Of a stretch of DNA of 64,000 bases, positions 23,208 to 34,100 are shown one piece after another. The DNA comes from Primula veris (lineage: Eukaryota > Streptophyta > Magnoliopsida > Ericales > Primulaceae), in the NCBI GenBank assembly GCA_963682055.1, contig OY821744.1, positions 7,294,835-7,358,834 of the forward strand, in the 5' to 3' direction. A model generated the notes under the pieces. The model searched no databases and had not been told where the DNA came from. It saw only the letters and a program-made list of their open reading frames with translations. A program made the translations under genes and the position numbers. Every line of letters starts with the position of its first letter. The first letter of the stretch is position 1.

Positions 23208-24016
23208 GGATACCTTTTTAGAAAGAGTGTAAAGAAATAGATAAAAATATCATGCTTATATATATATATATGCAATTTTACCATGGTATTGGTACCTACG
23301 AATATAATCCCGTGATACTAGAGGCATAAAAGGGTAAATATTTCCATTTATACACTTTTTTCTTTCCTTTCCATATCAACGTTGAACAGTACAAGGGTGA
23401 TAAACAACACAAATAATAATTCCACCCGTATATACTAAACAACTTCCTACACTCCTGTAGCCTTTTATTGACTTGTTTAAATTGCATCAACAAGTCACGA
23501 ACCAGAACTGTGAAACAGAGACTGATTTTCTATAAAAAAAAAAAAACTATACCTTATATAAATTAATTTTCCGGAATAAGAGTTAAAACAATAAAATTTA
23601 AATGTTTTTATCAAAAATTGATGAAAAAATATATTTTTTCACTTATTTTTAAATAAATGGAGATGCAGCCCCGACTGTTCATGGCTAGTTACTTTATCGA
23701 CTAATAGATGAATTTATTTTTATTTGGTGTATATTGTGGTAATACTATAATTAATAGGCTGACACATAGAGAGACCGTTTAGTGGAATTGACCATCGAGA
23801 TAAACCAAGAAAGAGAGAAAAATCAAAAACTAGTGTCAAGATTATGCCACGTATTTTAAAATAGTTGAAATCAATGTTAACGACGCAAAACCGACACACA
23901 GCTTTTACGCTACATAATTTTTCTCCAAAAACATGGCGAATATCAAGGTCGGAGCTCGATCTCCAATTATATTTCTTATCAGAGAGCTACTGGTTATGAT
24001 ATGACTACCGCCTGAA
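23208..24016. other. intergenic, nothing recognised
   Basis: AT-rich flank to the right of the CACTA end. No supported gene, RNA or repeat, apart from a short (TA)n run near 23258. Confidence 0.5.
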
Positions 24017-24345
24017 GGTCAGGCCCGGTTTTAGGCATGGGTCGGAGGGGCCAAGACATTCGAATTTTTCCAAAATTTAAAGGCCTCCGTTTTCAAGAAA
24101 AATATGTTTGATAAATTTAATATGTAAGATAAATATACGAATATTATTATGATAAATATAAGTGTGTCCAAGATGGTATTTTTGTGAAAAGAATTTGTAT
24201 TTTGCTATTATTCTTGTAGTATGTAGGTTCAAACCTTGTTAGTAGCATTTTCGTGTTTCTTTTATTTTATATTATTATAAATGAAATTAAATAAAAAAGG
24301 TCTCGTTTCGTGCAGTTTCATGACCTTCAAAACTGGCTCCGATTC
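24017..24345. mobile_element. degenerate short inverted-repeat element (hAT-like?)
   Basis: The left end contains CAGGCCCGGTTTTAGG. The right end read in reverse complement contains GGAGCCAGTTTTGAAGG, an imperfect inverted pair about 320 bp apart. The interior is non-coding and includes AGGTTCAAACCTTG, a B-box-like stretch. No target duplication found. Confidence 0.35.
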
Positions 24346-24433
24346 TGCTGAATGTGGTATAGAGTCAATCGTCGATAATAAGAAGAACTAATAGACTGGA
24401 GACATGGTGTCATCAATGGTGGGTGGTAGTGAA

Positions 24434-24442
24434 ACGTTGTTG

Positions 24443-24474
<32 letters not shown>

Positions 24475-24490
24475 GGTGGTGGTGGTGGAG
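24434..24490 (+). repeat. (GTT)n(GTG)n compound microsatellite
   Basis: About eight GTT units pass directly into about nine GTG units. A 33-codon ORF over it (poly-Leu then poly-Val) is taken to be a by-product. Confidence 0.9.
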
Positions 24491-25669
24491 GAGGTTAGAA
24501 AGTAAATGACGGTGGGAGTGAGAAGTGGAGAGTAGATAGAGAGAAGAAACTAAGATGGAGCAGGATTGAATATGGTAGTTCTCGTTGAAGATGATGAAGC
24601 GGTATACGAGAAAGAATCAGTGGTGTATTTATTAATTAAGTGATGATCAGAGAATCGACCGATTACAAAATATGTTATAAATTGTATTTTTGATAAATAA
24701 AAATATCTCAAATTGTACTTATACTTAATTTTCAAAAGTTTAGAATATATGTTGTATACATGTATGGATTGCGCTCTCTCCTCCTATCTTAGCTTCCATC
24801 GATCGTGAGAATGGTTTCAAGTGCTTATATGTACCCGATCAACTCAATCTCTCTTTGATCTTCGTTGCACTCGTCGCCGCTTCGATAAATTATTGATTTA
24901 CATTTGAGAGAGGTAGAATGGACGATAGTCCAAGACATCATGACTAGGGTTGCTCAATACTAGAGGTAGCCGATGTAACGGTGCAATGCACCAATTAGAA
25001 AGAGACACGCTATATTTATTGGTTAAAATATTATTTATATATGTTTGGCATTTATTGTATCATTTATTGATTAAAGTTGAGGCAAACCCGTATATTTTGG
25101 GCTTACGACCCGGCCCAACAACAAAACTCACAAGCACCGACTCTCTAACAAAAAAGTTATACGGATATTATTTTACCTAAATCAGAAATTAAATTACCTA
25201 AAACCTTTTGATTTTTCACTCCGTCTCTCCTTTAGCACTTTGTCATCGGGCTTATCGGGTAAGGCTAAATTCATCAATAACTTTTCTCATTTATTGTTAT
25301 GTTCTATTCTTATGCGATCTTCAATGTATTTTATACATTAAACACAACCTGAAGTCGAATCAAAACGATCAAATATGATAAAAATTGCCTAATTGGATTT
25401 GGGAATTTCCATTGTTTTAATATTTGGAAAAGATACACTAATTTTATCTTTATTATCAAATAATTTGGCTCGATTATTTGATTAGTAACTATATTTTTAA
25501 CTTTCTTGTTATGAAATATGTGTTTGTTTCAAATAATAACATTATTTTCATTATGCTTTTGTAGTGTTTGATTGTAAGTTGGAGATTAATTTCATTAGTT
25601 TCCATTGTATGCTTTCTTGTCTGTTCAAATTTTATTTCACTGATCCTCACAAATAACTACATATCAATC
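24491..25669. other. intergenic, nothing recognised
   Basis: AT-rich DNA. Short ORFs here show no family resemblance. No repeat structure is obvious. Confidence 0.5.
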
Positions 25670-26150
25670 AACTTAATTACAAAAACACACATATGTGTAC
25701 TTTTTTACAATTAGATACATATATTTATTTACAATTAGCTACATATGTCATAAAAAATAAAAATAAAACATACAAAAATAAATCAAAAATCAAAAAAATT
25801 GGAAAATATATTAAAAAAAACCAAAAAAATTATACATAGTGTCAAACATGATTAAACATGATTGGTCATGATTAGATAAGATTAAACAGGATCAGACATA
25901 AAATATTGGACAAGATTGGATATGACTAGACATGATTAGACATACATGATTGAACAAGATTAGAAAGGATCAGACAAGATCACACATATTTTTTTGTATA
26001 GAAAATATATTTTTTAAAATTTTGGTTTTTTTAATTTTGGTTTTTAATTTTTAAATATTTTTTTGGATTTTTTAATGACATATGTATCTATTTGTAAATA
26101 AGTTCATAAAATATGTATTTTTTTGTAAAATAGTCATGAAGTTCAAAACA
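25670..26150. repeat. foldback element with a degenerate tandem core
   Basis: The left arm (about 25670-25850) contains TTACAATTAGCTACATATGTCAT. The right arm (about 25985-26145) reverse-complements to TTACAAATAGATACATATGTCAT and both continue into A-rich DNA. The core (25850-25980) is a loose array of GATTAGACATG-like 10-12-mers. No coding capacity. Confidence 0.6.
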
Positions 26151-26335
26151 ACCGAATTTTTTATAAACAAATTTCTAAATATGCACTAAATTATCATTCC
26201 CTTTATTTTATTTGTAAATGCTCATTAACACCCCAACCAACACCCCCCCCCCCCATTTACTTATACACTTTGACTAACTAAGATGGGCGCACAGTTTTGT
26301 GTGAGCTCGGATAACAAAAATCTCTTGACTAGTAG

Positions 26336-27227
26336 GGTTGGGATTTTTTTCCAAAAAATCAAATCGAAAACCGAATCGAAAATAATCAAACGGTTCAGTT
26401 TTGTTCATAAAAAATACAAACCGAAACGATACGATACCGAAAATCGAAACCGAAACGATACCGAAAATCGAAACCGCAACTGTAAACCGTAAATCAAAAC
26501 CGAAACTATAAACCGAAAATGATATTAAAACCGAAATAAAATCGTAAACCGAAATTCAACCCTAAAACGATAAAAGTATAATTATGTACGTTTACTTTTA
26601 TTTATATTTTGGTGCATGGTTAAATCAAATTGCTTTTTAAAATAAAATGATATCAAACTATTAGTATTAAGATTAGTTTTTGACTTTTAAGTATACACAT
26701 TTAGGTTGTTATTGATGCTTTCTCCATTATAAACAAACTCCATTCATGTACTTTCGTTTGTTTATCTATCACCGTGGTACTTCTATGTTGGAATGACGTT
26801 GAAAATTTGTTTTTTTAGACTTCATTCGACTGTTTCGAAACTGTGAAAGTTTTAATCTGTAACTTTCGAAACTTTGTATTTAATTTTTCTACTTTTATGT
26901 TTTTAATTTTGTGGACTGTCATTTAATTACTCACTTTTTTAATTTTATTTACAATTTTGAATAAATTCGGTTTTTTAATTCACATAAAATGGATTTCTCC
27001 ATTAAATTCGGTTTAATCTATACTTTTAAAAACAGAAAAACCGAAAATCAAAACCGTTCTAAACTGGAAAATCAAAAACCGGAAATAACCGAAAAATCAA
27101 AACTGTACCGATACGAACCAAAATACCGGTTTCATCTTTAAAAAAAAGTTAAAACCGAATCGAAACAAAAATTATTTTCGATTTGGTTTCGGTTTTCTTA
27201 AAAATGGTATTAAATCGAACCGAACCC
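26336..27227. mobile_element. non-autonomous hAT-like element (892 bp) with 8-bp target duplication
   Basis: ACTAGTAG stands at 26328-26335 and again at 27228-27235. Inside it, the ends are GGTTGGGATTTTT and, reverse-complemented, GGGTTCGGTTCGATT, a weak inverted pair. Both termini are filled with CCGAAA / TTTCGG words (AACCGAAACGATACCGAAAA), as in a widespread class of plant hAT-like MITEs. No transposase. Confidence 0.7.
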
Positions 27228-27254
27228 ACTAGTAGTTTCACTTGAAAAACATCT

Positions 27255-27560
27255 GATACTCTATCCTATAATTCTATTATAATAACTCAAATCAATTCAA
27301 ATGAAACTATCCAATTTAGACAATTTTTTTTCCCAAAAATACGTCGATATTTTTTTTATTAATTACAATAATACCATATTCACATAAAAAAATATAAAAA
27401 ATAATAACTAATAACACTATTTATAACTCTTTAACAACCGAACATTCTTTTAAATTTTATCATCTTATACTATTATTTATTTATTATTCACATATTTATA
27501 TCATAACTATACTTATTTTTTATATATTTTAATATTATTACGCGTCACATAGCTGATATG
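27255..27560 (-). mobile_element. fragment of an AT-rich element end, related to 56256-57005
   Basis: Shares ordered blocks with 56250-56545: ATAATTCTATTATAATAA, TAATTACAATAATA, ATATTTATATCATAACTATAC and a closing ATTACGC box. Class unknown; the ACTATTAATCGTG-like start of the related copy at 56694 is reminiscent of plant Helitron 5' ends (inference). Confidence 0.4.
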
Positions 27561-28640
27561 GGGCAGGTAAGTAATACTTATAAGTAACTGTACAGTAAAC
27601 AATATGTTCCATGTGTTACACGTGTGACGTGTCATCTCTTGAATTTGCCTCGAGGCCCTTGACTCGTCCAAAGTATCTTTCGCGGTTTTTCAAAGAATCC
27701 AACATTTTTTTATTATTCAAAATCTCTGCCCCCCCACCCAATTACTTTATTTTTCTAATCAATTGGGTTGTCAATGTTTCAATAACTTATTAATAAGCAC
27801 CATTTTATGTTTCTTTTTGTTCATTCAACTGTCGATTTCTTAGAAAAAACAAAACATCAAGTATAAATAAAAAGATGAATAATCTAATACTCTATAATGG
27901 ATAAACATTCACCAACATCATCATCGTCACGACCTGTAATTATCATTTTCTAATTTTTTCTGTCTAGTCAAGTATCAATTTCTTACAAATTTTAAAAAAT
28001 AAACATAACTAGAAAGATAAATAAAAAATTCGCCAACATAAGCATCATGGCCTATTTGAAATCATATGAAACAATCAAATTGAAGCTGGGTTCAACTATG
28101 TGAAATGTGGTGCGAGTCTACTTTAATTAGTGAGCTTGTTAAATCTATCTTAGGTCTTATAGTATAAGATTAATAGTTGATGGATACCTAGCGTTTTATT
28201 TGTTACCAGGCCGATGGCTTGTTTTGTTTGTCTGAACAGACTTGTTGATATGCATTATTTTTTTTATGATTTTTATTGTATATCGTATATCCGGATTAGG
28301 TCCCTATTTATTTATTTATAATACATTTACTTACCGAAAAAAACTATATTTGGATTAGGTCCCTATTTTTTATGATTTTCATTGTATATCGTATATCACT
28401 TTTCATTATTAAGGAACAATTATTTTCCCTCTTAAGAAAAAGATGCTAAGAAATACAAGGTGGCGTCGATTGACGAACATATTGAAAGTTTTGTGTACCA
28501 AATTGATCAAAATTGAAATATTTGGGTGTTGGCTGGAAAAGACTAAAACCTCATACAAAATCTTCACTTATTCGCTAAGTTAACCCATAAAAACCAAACA
28601 AAACAAAATATATGTCTCTCTTATATCTCTCTCTATATAT
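27561..28640. other. intergenic upstream of NHX, nothing else recognised
   Basis: AT-rich DNA with several GTATATCGTATATC-like words near 28275 and 28383. No supported gene. The NHX promoter probably occupies the last few hundred bases. Confidence 0.45.
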
Positions 28641-28643
28641 AAT

Positions 28644-28651
28644 TATAAATA
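28644..28651 (+). promoter_or_regulatory. candidate NHX TATA box
   Basis: TATAAATA within TATATATAATTATAAATACC, followed about 70 bp on by a purine/pyrimidine-rich leader ending at a good donor (CTTGAG|GTACTT, exon end 28723). With the acceptor TTTCAG at 31181-31186 this would define a 2.46-kb 5' leader intron. Leader introns are usual in NHX genes; the assignment is inferred. Confidence 0.45.
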
Positions 28652-29490
28652 CCAATTCTATGTGGATTGGGATCGTTTTTTTTATCACTCTTCGAATGGA
28701 ATTTCTCTCTCTAGAAACTTGAGGTACTTTTTTTTATCGCTTTAGAATCTTTCAATTTTATCTGATTTTAATTTATTTAATATTATAGTTGCTCACGTCA
28801 CTTCACATGAACCTTCGCCTTTAATTTATTTAATATTTATTCACTTTCCGTGTTGACTGACTTTTTCTTTTTTAATATTTAAATATGTTAAATTGTTGAT
28901 TAATGACGTGTTTGGTTAGAGTAATTATTTGGATAATATTAAATCAGTTGTCGAACTGAAATTATGTGTGTTGTAATTAATATATTTTACTTAATGTGTT
29001 ATTATTAAGTTATTCTATTATTTGTGAGATTTAGGGTTTGTTTGGATGCAGCTTTTGATAAAATAAGTTGGCTTATATGCATGTTAAATGCAACGCTACT
29101 TTTGAGGAAATAAAACATAATATTAAATAAGCTGAATCCAAACAAGCCCTAATGCTCAGCTTGGTTTTAGAGATTTAGAGCCATTTTGATATAAGAGACT
29201 GTTGAACGAGTAATGTTAAATCAGTTGTCGACTAACATTCTGTGTGTTATAAGTTATATATTTTATACATTTTTTTTTGAGGACGTTAGAATGTATAATG
29301 TGGCTTTCGCTTTGCTGCAAAGTTTAGTTTTATTTGTGAGATTTAGGGTTAGTTTGGATGCAGCTTTTGAGAAAATAAGCGGGCTTATATGCATCTTAAA
29401 TGCAACACTACTTTTGAGGAAATAAGCCACAATTTAAGTTAGCTGCATCCAAACAAGCCCTAAGATTAGAGCCATTTTGATATAAGATAC

Positions 29491-30355
29491 TAGGGCTGGG
29501 AAAAAATCCCGAAATCCCGACCCGCACTCGATCCGAAATTTCCTGACCCGAGAATGTCGGGTTTTGTCCCGGCCCGACAAACTTCGGGATCAGGTGGCAA
29601 TTTTGATTTCGTCGGGTGTCCCGACCCGACTCGATTTTTTAATTAATTTATATTTTATATAAAAATATAAATTAATTTATATCAAATGCAAGTGATGAGA
29701 ATCGAACCTTGTACCTCTAGCATACAATGTAAGCATTCTACCATATGAGCTACAATCCTTTTTGTTTTATATATTAGTTATAATTATATAAGTATAATAT
29801 AGATTTGTAGTTTTGAATATATGAAACTATTAAAATAAAAAATATACTTAAATTAAAAAATTATATTGTTATTTTCAAGAAAGATAAATGATTATTATTT
29901 TCCGATTATAAAAATTATATTGTTAATGTATTTCATTTAGTATGATAATTGTTACTTGTGTGAATAAAACTAAATAATAAAAAAATCTGATAAAAAACGT
30001 ATCAATTTTTTTATCTACTCCATTATTTGTAGTTTCACATTATTTTTTCGACTACATGTTAATTTCCTTTTTCATTTATTAAGAATGTTATTTTTAAATT
30101 AGGATTATTTTTCGTGTTAATAACATGTTTAGACTTCTCAAATGAAAATTGTTAATAAAAAATGACGTCGTCGTAAAATAAAAAAATATGTCGGGAGATT
30201 CGGGATAAACCTATACCGACCCTACGGGATCCCGAAAATTCGGGTCCCGACTTTTGTCGGGTCGGGATCGGGATTTTTTTTCACTTTCAAAAGTAATCGG
30301 GTTGGGATACGGGTTGAGCGTTTACGGGTCGGGTCCCGACCCTAACCCATCCCTA
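29491..30355. mobile_element. non-autonomous hAT-like element (865 bp) with perfect 8-bp target duplication
   Basis: TAAGATAC stands at 29483-29490 and 30356-30363. The ends are TAGGGCTGGG and, reverse-complemented, TAGGGATGGG. The termini are filled with TCCCGACCCG / CGGGTCGGG words. The interior is AT-rich, non-coding, and carries a tRNA-like relic. 8-bp duplications and TAGGG ends fit hAT elements (family knowledge). Confidence 0.85.
29687..29759 (-). pseudogene. tRNA-Ala-like relic inside a hAT-like element
   Basis: The minus strand reads TGTAGCTCATATGGTAGAAT (D-arm region), an anticodon arm with loop ATTGTAT, and GGTTCGATTC in the T-arm. It is close to plant tRNA-Ala(UGC), but the anticodon reads TGT, and the acceptor and T stems no longer pair well. 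It is 73 nt with no intron. It is not a working tRNA gene; A- and B-box-like sequences remain. Confidence 0.65.
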
Positions 30356-31196
30356 TAAGATACTGTTGAACAGAGTAATCTAATGATTATGTTAAATTAG
30401 TTGTCAAACAGAAATTAGGTGTTTCGTAATTAAATAATTAATAATAGACAGTCTTCTGTTTTTGTTCATGATATAGTTTGACTAGTGAGATTAAGGATTC
30501 GTTCGGCTGCAGCTTTTGAGCAAATAATCTGGCACTTTTGAGCTTGTCATACTAATGAAACACAAATTATGAGCAGAAGCAAAATGTTTAAATAGTTCTT
30601 AGCAAACAAGCCCTTAAGCTCTACATAGATGGATAATTTGGCTTAGATTAGAGCAACTTTAAACATCATGTACTGACATATTAACGCCTTTTTAATTATT
30701 TTACCTCGTTTATTATCATGTATTACCTAGATATAGTATATTTTGAGAAGATATAGTGACAAATCAATATTGGAGTATTGTTGAGTAAAATAATATGACA
30801 ATATTAGAAATAATTTATCATTGCATATAGTTTAACTCGATAAATTTCCCAAAATATACCTATAGCTAATTTTCCTTGTAATTAAGAGATGCTTTCTAAT
30901 TCTGATAATTGGTATTAAAAAACACTGAAGTTTCAATAACAAAAGCAATAAAATCTACTTTTCAAAATACGTATGAGTAAAAGTTGAGATTTTGAGAAAA
31001 TTGGGTTCATGCATCTTACATGCGACACAACTTTGTGAGAAAATTAAACAAATGTTATTATAGCTTTACCCAAATGATCCCTTAGCTCCGAGTTGATCGA
31101 TAGTTTCGCTTAGATTAGAGCCATTTTAAACGTGCATCTACATGTATATGAACTCGTTTGTTAAACCTATTTTGTTTAACTTTCAGCAAATTTGAC

Positions 31197-34100
31197 ATGA
31201 TGGGATTAGGGAGTGGATCTGCTTTGATGAAATTAGGGATCTTAAATGATGCCGATCAAGTTACTATAGATGCTATAACTTTATTTGTGGCCTTACTGTG
31301 CACTTGCATTGTAATTGGCCATCTTCTCGAGGAAAACCGGTGGTTTAATGAGTCTGTCACTTCTCTTATTATCGTAAGTTTTTTGACTTACCTTGATTTG
31401 CTGACGAAACTAGTAAACTCAAAAGGATATGAATTTTTTCATAGTATGTGAGGGCCTGAAAAGCTATTTTCTAGATATTTTAATCAAAATGCATAGAAAA
31501 AAGTTGATCTTTTGTCGAGTTTTATCAAAATGGGAGGGGCTACAACCCCGAGTGTCTCCACCTAGTTCCTTCCTTGCGTGAGCTCCCCCTCAATTTTATT
31601 CCTTATATTCCATAGAGGCTAGAGCACATTTTTGCGTTTAGTTTTTTTGTTTTATTTTGGATTCTGCAGTGTATTAAAAGAACTCAATTTGGTTTTATTG
31701 TAGGGTTTGTGCACCGGTATAGTGATTCTACTAACTTCTGGGGGTACAAACTCCCGTGTTTTGGAATTTGATGAGCAACTTTTCTTTAATTACCTGCTTC
31801 CACCAATTATATTTAATGCTGGGTAAGTATTTGTTCGTGTTAGTCCCTTATTTCAATTGCAAGTTTGCAATAGTGTGTTTATTCATGTCGCTGTAATATT
31901 ATTCCTTATTTTATCGTTAGTTTTGTAGTACATTGGTAAGACACGGGGTCTTTGGATAGTACGTTATTTTTGCTAACTCGAGAAACTCGTTTTATGCTGT
32001 GCGTGCCGCTTGAGTTCGTTTACCTTTATCTTCTTAGTAATATTTTTTCCGATTTCAAAAAAGTTTCTGTTTCAAAAATCGTTTAATGCCCGGTGCTAGC
32101 TAATATCAAATACTTTTCAATGGATGCTACAGGAGGCACAATAGTAGTTTGAATAAGTACTGTGCTGATCTTAATTTCATGTCCTGTGGTTTTGAGACAT
32201 GTTTGTCTGTTTTGGCACAAGATGGTGCTTTTGAGGGAGACCTTTTTAAACATAATTCAAAAATGTAGAAATTGGAGATGTCAAGACGTTTGCGCATTAT
32301 GCTAATTAAGAAACAAGCTAATTAAGTTGGTATACGTCATACTGTCACTCATGAGCTCATAAACGTGATCATTTAGATATGCATTGTTATTTTGGTATTA
32401 TTGCATCACTTAGTTGTCATTATTTGGTGGAGATAGATTAGTGGTGCATTTATAATTATTGAACTCCGTTTCTAGAGTGTGATGTTTATTTTTACATATT
32501 TATCATGTTTGTTCACTTGCTGTCTAATTATGCATCTTATATTTTCACAATTTGAAGTTTTTTTTTCCTTCATTTGATCGACTTTCATGGCAAAACTTTT
32601 AACATATCTTACTATTATTGAATACTAAGATTGGCGCCACAGGTGTACGATCTTTTTAATATTTTGTGGGAAGAATTGATTAATTTAAACGAATATGATA
32701 ACAGTAAACAGCTATCTTTTCTGAATTTTTGTACATGATGTGATGAATGGTTTTTGAGCCGTGTGTCAGAACCTTTTGTACAAATTATGCAGATATTCCA
32801 TAATCCAATAAAAACTTGCTCATGAAATATATTTCAGGCACACTGTAGATTCCATGCAGGATTACACTAGTTTTATAACCATAGAGCAAATGTCTCTTTT
32901 CTCTTTCTTATAAATTTGCGGCTACTGTTTAAATTATTTTATTCACAATTCTTTTAAAGATACTCTTCTCTGTTTGTTTCTCAAGTGTCCATGCTTTCAT
33001 ATATTTTTAACAAATGATAAGCAAAAGTCATTCCATCACCAAGGATTTTTTTTTATTACTGAAAATTCTGGTTCATTTACGTTTTACTTTCCAGGTTTCA
33101 GGTCAAAAAGAAGCAGTTCTTCCGGAACTTCATTACTATCACATTGTTTGGTGTGGTTGGCACATTGATATCCTTTGCGGTTATTTCATCTGGTGAGTTG
33201 GGGAGCTTCATTACCCTATTATTTTACTGGCAAATCAGTTGCTTGGCTTATACTTGTTGTTTCTCGTGTGATGTTTAGCTCATGCTTGTGAATTTTGATC
33301 CAGGGGCATCACTATTATTCAAAAGGCTGAATGTTGCTTTTTTGGAGTTCAATGATTATCTAGGTAATATCGTCTGTCCCTTTCTATTGTTTTTTTTTAG
33401 TATTATGATAGCATGTGCTATCTTCCGTTCTTTAATTATTTTATTCACTGTAGACATTTAGTGGTGCAATGAACTTTTCTTTAGCCCCTTTCGTCTTTAT
33501 TTACTCTTGTAGCCTCAAATGTTCATATAAATGACTACTTACAAGACATAGGACTTCTACCATCCTTTAAAAAACCCGTAATCTACGTATTGCGTACCTT
33601 ATTGACTGATAACACGTTCTAGAAAATCGAAATGAAAAGTTTGGAAGCACCATTACAAAGTAATTATTTGCTACTTGATATGAAATTTCGATCAATTTCT
33701 TATTGCCTTTTTACCTAAATGGCCTTGTCTTACTTTTGCTTATAACCCTTTGTTATTCAACTCTTTCAGCTATTGGAGCAATATTATCAGCCACAGACTC
33801 TGTCTGCACCTTGCAGGTAGTTCCTTTTTCCTGCGAGTATTAAAAAACAACAATAATATAATGTGGCTAAAGTTTCTGTCCGATGCCAGGTTCTTAATCA
33901 GGATTCGACGCCTTTGTTGTACAGCCTAGTCTTTGGAGAAGGAGTTGTAAATGATGCCACATCTGTGGTGCTTTTCAAAGCTATCCAGAAACTTGATCTC
34001 TCTCACATTGGGTCAAATACCGTCTTCCTGTTCATAGGCAACGTTTTGTCTCTATTTATTGCAAGCACGTTGTTAGGCATTACAGTAAGTTTGACTTTTT

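Larger units (their letters stand above)
28910..30690 (+). repeat. degenerate tandem triplication in the NHX leader intron
   Basis: Three units of about 300 bp (from about 28915, 29181 and 30364) share TTAAATCAGTTGTCGA, TTTGTGAGATTTAGGGTT, TTTGGATGCAGCTTTTGA, CCAAACAAGCCCTAA and AGAGCCATTTTGATATAAGA in order. The third is the most diverged. A partial fourth trace (TTAGATTAGAGCCATTTTAA) lies near 31112. The second and third units are separated by the hAT-like insertion. Confidence 0.75.

Noticed and set aside
12807..23210. 3-bp target duplication for the CACTA element
   Set aside because: Flanking triplets are TAG and GGA, so no duplication can be claimed; the left terminus has also lost a base.
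24411..24513. Plus-strand ORF with poly-Leu and poly-Val
   Set aside because: Produced by the (GTT)n(GTG)n microsatellite.
29687..29759. Functional tRNA gene
   Set aside because: Acceptor and T stems are mispaired and the anticodon is changed; called a relic instead.
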